A stretch of DNA of 64,000 bases, taken from NCBI RefSeq assembly GCF_030733205.1, contig NZ_JASHJL010000019.1:31456-95455 (forward strand), given 5' to 3'. Of the stretch, positions 41,533-49,699 are shown piece by piece; the first letter of the stretch is position 1; every line of letters begins with the position of its first letter. Source of the DNA: Mameliella sp. MMSF_3455 (GTDB lineage: Bacteria; Pseudomonadota; Alphaproteobacteria; Rhodobacterales; Rhodobacteraceae). A model generated the notes under the pieces. It did not search any database. It was not told the origin of the DNA and saw only the letters and a list, made by a program, of their open reading frames with translations. The translations under genes and the position numbers were made by a program.

Positions 41533-43269
41533 ATGGAAGTCAAAGTACCCGATATCGGTGATTTCTCCGAGGTGCCCGTCGTTGCGATCCTGGTCAGCGT
41601 GGGCGACACCGTCAGCGAGGAAGACCCGCTGATCGAACTGGAAAGCGACAAGGCCACGATGGAAGTGCCCTCGCCCGCCGCGGGCAAGGTCGTGGAGATC
41701 AAGGTTTCCGAAGGCGACAAGGTCGGCGAAGGCTCGGTCATCCTTGTGCTGGAAGGGGCGGATGCCAAGGAAGAGGCGCCGAAGGACGAGGCACCCGCCG
41801 CCGAGGCGCCGAAATCCGTGGCCGCCACCGGCAGCGCCAGCGGCCCCGGTGACGTGCATGCCGAGGTTGTCGTGCTGGGTTCCGGCCCCGGCGGCTATTC
41901 GGCGGCCTTCCGTGCCGCCGACCTGGGCAAGAAGGTGGTTATGATCGAGCGCAACCCGACGCTGGGCGGTGTCTGCCTGAACGTCGGCTGCATTCCGTCC
42001 AAGGCGCTGTTGCATGTCGCCAAGGTCATCACCGAGGCCGAGGAGATGGGGTCTCACGGGATTAAGTTCTCCAAGCCGGAGATCGACCTGGATGCGCTGC
42101 GCGGCTTCAAGGACGGGGTCGTCGGCCAGCTGACCGGCGGGCTGGACGGCCTGTCGAAGGGGCGCAAGGTGCAGGTCGTGCGTGGCTATGGCAAGTTCAC
42201 CGGGCCGAACATGATCGAGGTGCAGGGCGACGACGGGGTCAAGACCGTCTCCTTTGACCAGTGCATCATCGCCGCCGGGTCGGAACCCGTGGATCTGCCT
42301 TTCATCCCGCATGACGATCCGCGTGTGATCGACAGCACCGGTGCGCTGGAGCTGAAGGACATTCCCGAACGGATGCTGGTTCTGGGCGGCGGGATCATCG
42401 GGCTGGAGATGGCCTGTGTCTATGATGCGCTGGGGTCCAAGATCACGGTCGTCGAACTGATGGACCAGATCATTCCGGGCGCCGACAAGGACATCGTCAA
42501 GCCGCTGATGACCCGCATCAAGGGCCGGTATGAAAACATCTTCCTCAAGACCAAGGTGACGGCGGTCGAGGCGTCGGATGCCGGGCTGAAGGTGACCTTC
42601 GAGGACGACAAGGGCGAGAGCTTTTCCGATACCTTCGACAAGGTGCTGGTGGCCGTGGGGCGCAAGCCGAACGGCAAGCTGATCGACGCCGAGAAGGCCG
42701 GTGTCGCGGTGGATGACCGTGGGTTCATCGCCGTGGACAGCCAGCAGCGGACCGGCGTGAACCATATCTTTGCCATCGGTGACGTGGTGGGCCAGCCGAT
42801 GCTGGCGCACAAGGCGGTGCACGAGGGCAAGGTGGCCGCCGAGGTCTGTGCCGGGGAAAAGCGGCATTTCGATGCCAAGCTGATCCCGAGCGTGGCCTAT
42901 ACCGATCCCGAAGTGGCCTGGTGCGGGCTGACCGAAACCGAAGCCAAGGCGAAGGGCGTCAAGTACGAGAAGGGCGTGTTCCCCTGGGCGGCCTCGGGCA
43001 AGTCGCTGTCCAACGGGCGCAGCGAGGGCGTGACCAAGCTGTTGTTCGATCCCGAGGACGACCGGGTGATCGGCGCCTGCATCGTGGGCACCAACGCGGG
43101 CGACCTGATCTCGGAGGCGGCGCTGGCCATCGAGATGGGCGCGGACGCGGTGGACCTTGGCCACACGATCCACCCGCACCCGACATTGTCGGAGACGGTG
43201 AACTTTGCCGCCGAGATGTTCGAGGGCACGATCACCGACCTGATGCCGCCGAAGAAGCGCAAGAAATGA
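41533..43269 (+). CDS. lpdA: Dihydrolipoyl dehydrogenase (E3) with N-terminal lipoyl domain
   Basis: A 578-residue E3. An extra lipoyl domain at the N-terminus (Lys40 in ESDKATMEV) and a flexible linker come before the flavoprotein disulfide reductase. This has FAD site VLGSGPGGYSA (about 114-124), redox pair Cys148/Cys153 in GGVCLNVGCIPSK and the C-terminal HTIHPHPTLSE catalytic His-Glu. It reoxidises dihydrolipoamide using NAD+. GAGGTG lies seven bases before the ATG at 41533; an in-frame GTG at 41524 is less well placed. A terminator follows. Confidence 0.96.
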   Translation: MEVKVPDIGDFSEVPVVAILVSVGDTVSEEDPLIELESDKATMEVPSPAAGKVVEIKVSEGDKVGEGSVILVLEGADAKEEAPKDEAPAAEAPKSVAATGSASGPGDVHAEVVVLGSGPGGYSAAFRAADLGKKVVMIERNPTLGGVCLNVGCIPSKALLHVAKVITEAEEMGSHGIKFSKPEIDLDALRGFKDGVVGQLTGGLDGLSKGRKVQVVRGYGKFTGPNMIEVQGDDGVKTVSFDQCIIAAGSEPVDLPFIPHDDPRVIDSTGALELKDIPERMLVLGGGIIGLEMACVYDALGSKITVVELMDQIIPGADKDIVKPLMTRIKGRYENIFLKTKVTAVEASDAGLKVTFEDDKGESFSDTFDKVLVAVGRKPNGKLIDAEKAGVAVDDRGFIAVDSQQRTGVNHIFAIGDVVGQPMLAHKAVHEGKVAAEVCAGEKRHFDAKLIPSVAYTDPEVAWCGLTETEAKAKGVKYEKGVFPWAASGKSLSNGRSEGVTKLLFDPEDDRVIGACIVGTNAGDLISEAALAIEMGADAVDLGHTIHPHPTLSETVNFAAEMFEGTITDLMPPKKRKK

Positions 43270-43293
43270 ACGCCTGAGAGGGCTGTTGGGAAG

Positions 43294-43316
43294 GGGCGGC
43301 GCGAGCCGCCCTTTTT
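43294..43316 (+). terminator. Rho-independent terminator of the aceE-aceF-lpdA operon
   Basis: GGGCGGC (43294-43300), loop GCGA, GCCGCCC (43305-43311), then TTTTT. It lies 25 bases after the lpdA stop. Confidence 0.9.
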
Positions 43317-43407
43317 CGTGTGCGGTCGCCGGGACGGGACTGTTTGCGGCTACGCCGCAAAGACGCCCGCCCGCCGACCCTTGGGGCGGGCCGAGCGCCG
43401 CGCGGCG

Positions 43408-44400
43408 TCAGGCATCGCTGGCGATCTGGGCAACCGCGTCGCCGCGACTCACCCGGCCCGGAACGCGTTTGGCGAGCAGGAAACCGGCGAAAGGCGATGC
43501 GACCTCGACCCGTGCGCCCCAGGGTTTCAGGGGGTCATGGATCTGTCCGATGGGTTCGCCCGCGGCGACCGGATCGGCGATCTGCTTGAAAGGTTCGAAG
43601 AGGCCCGCGTCATAGGCATAGACCGAGCCGCGGGCCTGAACCTCTCTGGTGCCCCGGGGGGCGTCGGGACTGTAGTCGGGCAGCATGTCCAGCGCATGCA
43701 GGATGCGCTGCAGCCCGCGTTCTGTCATGGCCAGGACCTGTGGGTCCAGGGTGCCGCCACCGCCGAGTTCCGCCATCATCGAGATCACGCCCTTGCGGTT
43801 CGCACCTGCCATCGCGGTGCGCCCGGTCGAGTGGCGGCCGGGGCTGGAGGCGAAGACCCAGGCGTAGGGCAGGTCGAAGGCGGTTTGCAGGCGGGCCAGA
43901 AGCGCGGCCTCGCGGTCATCCGCTCCGGGGCCACGCAGCACCGTCGGCGGATAGAGCAGCGAGGTGCCCCCCGAATGCAGGTCGATCAGGACATCCGACC
44001 GGGGGATCAGGATCTCTTCGACGTAGTGGGCGATCATGTCTGTCGGGGTGCCGGAGGGATCTCCGGGGAAGCTGCGGTTGAGGTTGCCATCATCAACGGG
44101 GGAGCAGCGGCGTCCGGCCTCGGCGGCGGGCGCGTTCAGGGCCGGGAGCAGGATCAGCCGGCCCCGAATGCGGGCCGGGTCAAGCTCTCGTGCAAGCCGG
44201 GTGATGGCGAGTTGGCCTTCGTATTCGTCGCCGTGGGTGCCGCCGGTCAGAAGCAGTGTCGGGCCGGGGCCATTGCAGAGGCAGACGATCGGGACGCCGA
44301 TCCAGCCATAGGCGCTGTCATGGGTGGAATGCGGCACGCGCAGGTAACCCGCCTGCCGACCTTCGGCGTCCAGATCCACTTCGGCGGTGATATGCGTCAT
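43408..44400 (-). CDS. Succinylglutamate desuccinylase/aspartoacylase family deacylase (DoeB-like)
   Basis: A 330-residue zinc-dependent deacylase of the M14-like AstE/AspA family. Zinc ligands are expected in GGTHGDEYEG (His and Glu near residue 55) and DLHSGG (near residue 145); the NLNRSFPG substrate-binding segment is present. Some members of this length remove acetyl from N-acetyl-diaminobutyrate (DoeB, ectoine breakdown), but no other ectoine gene is in the window, so the substrate is open. It lies 57 bases downstream of chrR on the same strand. Confidence 0.8.
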   Translation of the reverse strand: MTHITAEVDLDAEGRQAGYLRVPHSTHDSAYGWIGVPIVCLCNGPGPTLLLTGGTHGDEYEGQLAITRLARELDPARIRGRLILLPALNAPAAEAGRRCSPVDDGNLNRSFPGDPSGTPTDMIAHYVEEILIPRSDVLIDLHSGGTSLLYPPTVLRGPGADDREAALLARLQTAFDLPYAWVFASSPGRHSTGRTAMAGANRKGVISMMAELGGGGTLDPQVLAMTERGLQRILHALDMLPDYSPDAPRGTREVQARGSVYAYDAGLFEPFKQIADPVAAGEPIGQIHDPLKPWGARVEVASPFAGFLLAKRVPGRVSRGDAVAQIASDA

Positions 44401-44457
44401 GACCCGGCCCCCTTTTCCGGGGCCGAGCCTAGGCGGGCGGCGGCGCGGAAGCCAGCC

Positions 44458-45105
44458 TCAGATGTTCAGGAATGGCTGTGCCAGCCGCGCGAGGCCCTTG
44501 AGCCGCAGCGGCGCGTCGGTGACGGCAAGGCAGATGCAATCCTGCGAGATGTCCGCGACCGGCGTATGCTGCAGGTCCGCGTCGGCGATCTCGATGTCGC
44601 CACGGGCGAAATAACCCTCGTCGTCCTGGAAGGCACCTTGCAGGACCAGCGTCAGTTCCAACCCGCGGTGGCCATGATCGGGCATGGCCGTGCCCGCGGG
44701 GATGTAGAGCAGCCGTGCCGTGGCATCCGGCGAGGTTTTCAGGATCGCCTGTTTGACGCCCATGCCGACGGGACGCCATTTCACCGCGTCCAGCGAACCG
44801 CCGATGTAATCCAGCAGCGGCGCCGGGGCGACCGGATCCTGCGGCACCTTGATGTCACGCGGCGCGGGGGCGTTCATTGCCCTGATCATCGCCAGCGTGG
44901 CGTCGAGGCAGCCGTCGTCCAGCGTCTCTGCCTTTGTCGTGTCCAGAACGGCGCCGCCGAGGGCGTCATGCGCCTCGACCGCCGCGCGGCAATCGTCGCA
45001 GAGCGAAACATGGCTGGCGATGATGAGATTGACGGCCTCGGGCAGCGTGCCCGCGGAATAGCCCATGATGAGGTCGTCGGTCAGGTGGTGTCGGATCGTC
45101 GTCAT
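44458..45105 (-). CDS. chrR: Zinc-dependent anti-sigma factor ChrR
   Basis: A 215-residue two-domain protein. The N-terminal anti-sigma domain carries the zinc ligands His6/7, His32, Cys36 and Cys39 (H-x3-C-x2-C). The C-terminal cupin has a second metal site with His144, His146, Glu150 and His180. In Rhodobacter sphaeroides ChrR holds RpoE inactive until singlet oxygen releases it, and the cupin is needed for that response. All key residues are present. It lies seven bases behind rpoE, whose last codons contain its AGGAAG ribosome site. Confidence 0.95.
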   Translation of the reverse strand: MTTIRHHLTDDLIMGYSAGTLPEAVNLIIASHVSLCDDCRAAVEAHDALGGAVLDTTKAETLDDGCLDATLAMIRAMNAPAPRDIKVPQDPVAPAPLLDYIGGSLDAVKWRPVGMGVKQAILKTSPDATARLLYIPAGTAMPDHGHRGLELTLVLQGAFQDDEGYFARGDIEIADADLQHTPVADISQDCICLAVTDAPLRLKGLARLAQPFLNI

Positions 45106-45112
45106 CGAAGCA

Positions 45113-45673
45113 TCACTTCCTGTCCATGGCGTGTCTGAGGCGCTGGAGCGCCAATCTGATACGGGATTTGATCGTGCCGAGCGGCAGCCCGGTGGCCTCG
45201 GCGATCTCGCTGTGGGTGAGGTCGCCGAAATAGGCCTTTTCGATCAGCTCCCGCTGTTTCGCGGGGAGAGAGGCGAGCGCCTCTTCCAGGTGTTCCGTTT
45301 CCTGTTGCAGGCCCAGCCGGTCTTCCTGGTCCGGCTCTGCCTCGGGGCCCCAGGGCAGATCCTCGGGCTCGGGTCGTTTCTGTTTGCGCAGGGCGTCGAT
45401 CCGACGGTTCCGCGCGATGGTAAAGATCCAAGTCGCGGCCGAGGCGCGCGCCGGATCGAATTGTGCCGCCTTCTGCCAGACGGTGGCCATGACGTCCTGG
45501 ACGCATTCCTCTGCCTGCGCGGCATCGGCGCCCGAGCGCATCAGAAAGGCCTTTACCCGGGGCGCGAAGTGCCGAAACAGCGCGACGAAGGAGGCCTCGT
45601 CGCGGTGGTCTCGGATTCGGATCAGCACCGCGGCCCAATCCGGGCCACTGTCGTCTGCAGTTCCTGCGCTCAC
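45113..45673 (-). CDS. rpoE: ECF11-type RNA polymerase sigma factor RpoE
   Basis: The product has sigma region 2 (FVALFRHFAPRVKAFLM, DVMATVWQKA, TWIFTIARNRRIDALR) and region 4 (LPAKQRELIEKAYF, GDLTHSEIAEATGLPLGTIKSR). It directs the singlet-oxygen response, with ChrR as antagonist. I chose the GTG at 45673 (186 residues, close to R. sphaeroides RpoE). An ATG at 45778 in the same frame would lie only six bases after the -10 of the RpoE-type promoter at 45785-45812, giving a leaderless message. AAGG precedes the GTG. If the ATG is used, the protein gains 35 residues. Confidence 0.9.
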   Translation of the reverse strand: MSAGTADDSGPDWAAVLIRIRDHRDEASFVALFRHFAPRVKAFLMRSGADAAQAEECVQDVMATVWQKAAQFDPARASAATWIFTIARNRRIDALRKQKRPEPEDLPWGPEAEPDQEDRLGLQQETEHLEEALASLPAKQRELIEKAYFGDLTHSEIAEATGLPLGTIKSRIRLALQRLRHAMDRK

Positions 45674-45784
45674 GGGTTTGGCCTTGTCACGGTCATCCCC
45701 CCTGACATGCCCATTGATCGCCGGGGCCGCAATGGGCGTAGCGTCGCGGGTGTCGAGAGGTTCAGTCGCGCCAAACATAATCGG

Positions 45785-45812
45785 ATTACGCAGGGGGGAC
45801 GGGATCGGATCA
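45785..45812 (-). promoter_or_regulatory. RpoE-type promoter of rpoE-chrR
   Basis: On the minus strand, TGATCC (45812-45807), an 18-base spacer and TAAT (45788-45785) match the known RpoE (ECF11) promoter pattern. This implies autoregulation of rpoE-chrR and a start codon downstream of 45778. Confidence 0.75.
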
Positions 45813-45844
45813 CCGGATGCGAAAAAAAGTTTTCCGGGCTTTTT

Positions 45845-45872
45845 TCATCCGCGCGGCGTGTCGGGCCGTAAG
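45845..45872 (+). promoter_or_regulatory. RpoE-type promoter of the oxidase-DUF1365-DUF3833-SDR operon
   Basis: TCATCC (45845-45850), an 18-base spacer and TAAG (45869-45872): five of six bases of the -35 and the same spacing as the divergent rpoE promoter. It lies 39 bases upstream of the operon's first ATG. Confidence 0.7.
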
Positions 45873-45911
45873 AGGTTGGAAAGACCAGCAAGCCAAGGAT
45901 CAGGACAGACA

Positions 45912-47207
45912 ATGCCATTTGAAGCCAGCAGCAGCGTCGCACGCAGGATCGCCGTGATCGGTGGCGGGATCTCGGGCATGGGGGCCGCGCACATGCTGGG
46001 CGAACAGCATCGTGTCACCCTGATCGAGGCAGAGCCGCGCCTGGGTGGTCATGCGCGGACCAAACTGGCCGGCAAGGACGGGACGCAGCCAGTCGATACC
46101 GGTTTCATCGTGTTCAACTATGCCAATTACCCGCTGCTGACCTCGCTGTTCGATCGGTTGGATGTGCCGGTGGCAAAGTCGGACATGAGCTTTTCCGCCA
46201 GCCTGCGTGGCGGGGCGATGGAATATGGGTTGCGCGACCTGCGGGCCGTCTTTGCCCAGAAGCGCAACGCGCTGAACCCACGGTTCCTGGCGATGATCCG
46301 GGACATCATGAAGTTCAACTCGCGGGCGCTGGACGCGGCGCGGGATCCTGCCGTCTCGCTTGGCGATTTCCTGGAGAACATGGGGACGGGCGACTGGTTC
46401 CGCGACTACTACCTTTTGCCGCTGTCCGGGGCGATCTGGTCGACGCCCACCGACAAGATCCTGGATTTCCCGGCTTACGCGCTGATCCGGTTCTTCGAGA
46501 ACCACGCCTTGTTGAGCCACACCGGCCAGCACCAGTGGTACACGGTGCAGGGCGGATCGGTGGAATATGTCCGGCGGCTGGGCGCCGCGCTGATGCGTCA
46601 GGGGGTGGACCTGCGGCTGGGCGCCCCGGTTGGCGGTGTCCGGCGGACTGCCGCCGGGGTCGAGGTCCGGCTTGAGGGCGGCGAATGGGAGAGCTTTGAC
46701 GAGGTGGTTTTTGCCACCCATTCGGACGACACGCTGCGGCTGTTGTCGGATGCGCGTCCGGCGGAACGGGCGGCGCTGGAAAGGATCGCCTATCAGCCGA
46801 ACCGGGTGGTGCTGCATTCCGATGCCTCCCTGATGCCGCGCCGCCGGGCCTGCTGGTCGTCCTGGAACTATACCGAGGCGCCCCGGAAAGAGATGAACTG
46901 CATCGACCTGACCTATTGGATGAACTGCCTGCAACCCATCCCGCAGGACGATCCGCTGTTCGTGACGCTGAATTCCACCCGTGCGATCCGGGAGGAGCTG
47001 ATCCATGACGAGGTCACCTTGCGGCACCCGGTCTATGACCTTGGTGCGTTGCAGGCTCAGCGCGAGATCGCGGCGATGAACGGCGAAAGCGGGACATGGT
47101 TCTGCGGGGCCTGGATGAAGAACGGCTTTCACGAGGACGGACTGGCCAGCGCGGCGGACGTGGCCGATGCCATCCTGGCCCGGGGACCGGTCAAGGAGGT
47201 GGCATGA
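45912..47207 (+). CDS. FAD-dependent amine-oxidase-like oxidoreductase (cyclopropane/furan fatty acid cluster type)
   Basis: A 431-residue flavoprotein. The FAD site is RRIAVIGGGISGMGAAHML (residues 10-28), with the second glycine-rich and Arg-containing segment EAEPRLGGHARTK. It ends in the amine-oxidase-like FCGAWMKNGFHEDGLASA. Homologues next to rpoE-chrR in R. sphaeroides belong to the RpoE regulon and to the group linked to cyclopropane- or furan-fatty-acid chemistry. A role in modifying unsaturated membrane lipids after singlet oxygen is inferred. The next gene overlaps its stop by ATGA. Confidence 0.85.
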   Translation: MPFEASSSVARRIAVIGGGISGMGAAHMLGEQHRVTLIEAEPRLGGHARTKLAGKDGTQPVDTGFIVFNYANYPLLTSLFDRLDVPVAKSDMSFSASLRGGAMEYGLRDLRAVFAQKRNALNPRFLAMIRDIMKFNSRALDAARDPAVSLGDFLENMGTGDWFRDYYLLPLSGAIWSTPTDKILDFPAYALIRFFENHALLSHTGQHQWYTVQGGSVEYVRRLGAALMRQGVDLRLGAPVGGVRRTAAGVEVRLEGGEWESFDEVVFATHSDDTLRLLSDARPAERAALERIAYQPNRVVLHSDASLMPRRRACWSSWNYTEAPRKEMNCIDLTYWMNCLQPIPQDDPLFVTLNSTRAIREELIHDEVTLRHPVYDLGALQAQREIAAMNGESGTWFCGAWMKNGFHEDGLASAADVADAILARGPVKEVA

Positions 47208-47989
47208 GCACTGTCGACCTGATCCGGGGCCATTCCTTCCACGGGCGCAAGGGCGATGTGGCCAATGCGTTCCGCTATTCGGTGGACTATGTCCTGCTGG
47301 ATGCGGAGACCGAGGTGCAAGGCCCGCGCCTGTTTTCGCGCAACCGGGGCAATCTGACCACGGTGCAGGACCGGGATCACGGCGGCGCACCGGGAAAGGG
47401 GCGCGGCGCGGCCTGGGCGCGCGAGGTGCTGGATGCGCATGGGATCATCTTTGACGGGCCGCTGATGTTGCTGGCGCAGCCGCGGCTGCTGGGCCATGTG
47501 TTCAACCCGGTTTCCTTCTGGCTGGCCTACGACCGGGACGCCTTGCGCGCGGTGATTGCCGAGGTCACGAATACCTTTGGCGACAGGCATTCCTATCTTT
47601 GCGCCCATGCCGACGGCGCGCCGATCACGCCCCATGACCGGATCGAGGCGCAGAAACTCTTCCATGTCTCGCCGTTCCAGCCCATCGCCGGGGGCTATAC
47701 CTTTCGTTTCGACATCCGCGCGGATCGCGTCGGTGTCTGGATCGACTTCAGCCATGACAAGGGCGGGGTGATCGCCACGCTTTGCGGGCCGCGCGCGCCG
47801 CTGACGGACGGCGCCATCCTGCGGTCGGCCCTGCGGCGGCCGTTCGGGGCGCGCCGGGTTCTGGCGCTGATCCACTGGCAGGCCCTGAAACTGTGGTGGA
47901 AGGGCGCGCGCTATCGCATCCGCCCCGAGCCGCCGGCGCGCGGGGTAAGCGGCGGCCCCGCGCCTGAGGCCATCAGAAAGGCATCGTGA
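47204..47989 (+). CDS. DUF1365 family protein
   Basis: A 261-residue protein with DUF1365 features: an early HGRKGDVANAFRYSVDYVLLD segment in which the conserved His-Arg and F-Y occur, the RLLGHVFNPVSFWLAYD block and the DKLFHVSPFQPI-like EAQKLFHVSPFQPIAGGY block. The family almost always travels with the flavin oxidase before it and with cyclopropane-type methyltransferases, but has no proven reaction. AAGGAGG precedes the ATG, which overlaps the oxidase stop. Confidence 0.88.
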   Translation: MSTVDLIRGHSFHGRKGDVANAFRYSVDYVLLDAETEVQGPRLFSRNRGNLTTVQDRDHGGAPGKGRGAAWAREVLDAHGIIFDGPLMLLAQPRLLGHVFNPVSFWLAYDRDALRAVIAEVTNTFGDRHSYLCAHADGAPITPHDRIEAQKLFHVSPFQPIAGGYTFRFDIRADRVGVWIDFSHDKGGVIATLCGPRAPLTDGAILRSALRRPFGARRVLALIHWQALKLWWKGARYRIRPEPPARGVSGGPAPEAIRKAS

Positions 47990-48555
47990 TGACTGCACTT
48001 CTTTATACCCTTCTGGGCGCCACGATTGTCCTGGCGCTTGCCCTGCTGCGGCAGCGGATGTTCGGCTTTCTGGCACAGAGACCGGCGGACTATGAGGATG
48101 ACCGCGGCGCGCCGTTCGACGTGCGCACCCATTTGAACGGCCCGCTGATTTGCGAAGGTGTCATCTATGGGCCGACGGGGCGCGTCACCTCTCGTTTCGT
48201 CGGAGAGTTCGACGCCCGCTGGGACGGAAACGAGGGCGTCATGGACGAACATTTCCGGTATGAATCCGGTTCCGAGCAACACCGGCAATGGAAGCTGAGG
48301 CTGGGCAACGACGGGCGCATCCGTGCCACTGCGCCTGACCTTGTCGGAGAAGGCGAAGGCCAGCAGAGCGGCCCATCGGTGCGGTTGCGCTATCGGATCC
48401 GGCTGCCCGAGGACGCGGGCGGCCACGTTCTGGACACGGTCGACTGGATGTACCTGGCGCCGAATGGGACCATCGTGAACCGGTCACAGTTTTGCAAGTT
48501 CGGCTTCACCGTTGCCGAGCTGGTCGCCACCATGCGGCCAAAGGAGGTCGTGTGA
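47986..48555 (+). CDS. DUF3833 family protein
   Basis: A 189-residue protein with one N-terminal hydrophobic helix (ALLYTLLGATIVLALALL), so it is probably membrane-anchored. A lipocalin-like beta-rich body follows (HLNGPLICEGVIYGPTGRVTSRF, WDGNEGVMDEHFRYESG, DTVDWMYLAPNGTIVNRS). The GTG at 47986 overlaps the previous stop (GTGA); the adjacent ATG at 47989 is an equal alternative. Its fold hints at lipid binding; the role in the RpoE operon is unknown. Confidence 0.85.
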   Translation: MMTALLYTLLGATIVLALALLRQRMFGFLAQRPADYEDDRGAPFDVRTHLNGPLICEGVIYGPTGRVTSRFVGEFDARWDGNEGVMDEHFRYESGSEQHRQWKLRLGNDGRIRATAPDLVGEGEGQQSGPSVRLRYRIRLPEDAGGHVLDTVDWMYLAPNGTIVNRSQFCKFGFTVAELVATMRPKEVV

Positions 48556-49283
48556 GAGACTGGAAGGGCAAACGGTATTGGCTGGTGGGCGCCAGTGAAG
48601 GGCTGGGCGCGGCCCTGGCGCGGAGGCTCAGCAAGGCCGGCGTGGAGTTGATCCTGAGCGCGCGCAGCACGGACAGCCTGCAGGCGCTGGCGGATGAGTT
48701 GCCGTCACGGGCGCAGGTGGAACCGGTCGACGTGACCGATGCCGAGGCGCTGGAGGCGGTTGCAGAGCGGATCGGAGAGATCGACGGGGTGATCCAGGTG
48801 GCGGGCGCCTACTGGCCCTTCGGGGCGCAGGACTGGGACGCGGCACGCGCCAACACGATGGCGGATGTGAATTTCACCGGGGCAATGCGCCTGGCGGGCG
48901 TGGTGGTGCCGCGATTCGTGGCACGCGACCGGGGGCATTTCGTGCTGACCGGGTCGCTGTCGGGCTATCGCGGGTTGCCGGGGGCGGCGGCCTATGTCTC
49001 TTCCAAGGCGGGGGTCATGGTTCTGGCGCAATCGCTCCATGCCGATCTGCGCAAGACCGGGGTGCAGGTGCAGCTGCTTGTGCCGGGCTATATCCGCACC
49101 CGGCTGACCGACAAGAACGATTTTGCCATGCCCTTCATCATGGACCCGGAAAAGGCGGCGGAAATCTGTTTCCGTCACATGTCGGGAAGCGGCTTTCAGC
49201 GGGCCTTTCCGCGCGGGTTTTCCTGGCTGTTCCGGGGCAGCCGTTTCCTGCCGGACTGGCTGTACTATCGGCTGTTTGCGTAA
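48552..49283 (+). CDS. Short-chain dehydrogenase/reductase
   Basis: A 243-residue SDR. The NADP site is WLVGASEGLGAALARRL (near residues 9-25), followed by the NAG-like VAGAYWP, catalytic Ser in LTGSLSG and the Tyr/Lys in AAYVSSKAG. Its GTG overlaps the DUF3833 stop and has AAGGAGG upstream. It is the last gene of the four-gene RpoE-type operon. The substrate, perhaps a lipid ketone or alcohol, is not known. Confidence 0.88.
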   Translation: MRDWKGKRYWLVGASEGLGAALARRLSKAGVELILSARSTDSLQALADELPSRAQVEPVDVTDAEALEAVAERIGEIDGVIQVAGAYWPFGAQDWDAARANTMADVNFTGAMRLAGVVVPRFVARDRGHFVLTGSLSGYRGLPGAAAYVSSKAGVMVLAQSLHADLRKTGVQVQLLVPGYIRTRLTDKNDFAMPFIMDPEKAAEICFRHMSGSGFQRAFPRGFSWLFRGSRFLPDWLYYRLFA

Positions 49284-49303
49284 GATCAAGGTTTGACTCC
49301 TCT

Positions 49304-49346
49304 TTTCGCGTCATCTCTTGTCGAAGACGCAGAAGGAGACGCGAAA
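49304..49346 (+). other. Inverted repeat covering the ribosome site of the DUF3775 gene
   Basis: TTTCGCGTC (49304-49312) and GACGCGAAA (49338-49346) are a perfect 9-bp inverted repeat. The right arm starts at the last base of the AGGAG ribosome site and reaches the A of the start codon. In RNA this would partly hide the start; a small GTC/GAC hairpin lies inside the loop. Confidence 0.5.
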
Positions 49347-49675
49347 TGCAGAACATCAGCCCAAGGAAGGTGGCCGCGGTCATCGTCATGGCGCGTGAGC
49401 TGAGCCGCGCCGAGGGCGAGTTGCGCGGTTTGATCGACCGGATGGACGAAGAGGAACAGGCTGCGCTGGTTGCGGTCATGTGGATCGGCCGGGGCGCATT
49501 CGACGCCGATGACTGGGACGAGGCCTATGGCACTGCCCAGGCCGAGGCGACGACGCCGACGGCGGATTACCTGATCGGCACGCCGCACCTGGCCGACAAC
49601 CTGGAAGCGGGGCTGGAGGCCTTTGGCTATGACGCCACCGGTGAGGAAGACGACCTGTTGCGGCGCGGGGCGTGA
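49346..49675 (+). CDS. DUF3775 domain-containing protein
   Basis: A 109-residue acidic protein that fits DUF3775: an ISPRKVAAVIVMAREL start, the core EEEQAALVAVMWIGRGAF and the YLIGTPHLADNLEAGLEAFG ending. The function of the family is unknown. AGGAG lies seven bases before the ATG, within a hairpin. It follows the SDR gene by 62 bases. Confidence 0.85.
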   Translation: MQNISPRKVAAVIVMARELSRAEGELRGLIDRMDEEEQAALVAVMWIGRGAFDADDWDEAYGTAQAEATTPTADYLIGTPHLADNLEAGLEAFGYDATGEEDDLLRRGA

Positions 49676-49699
49676 GGCCAGGCGTTGCCGGGGCGCGCG

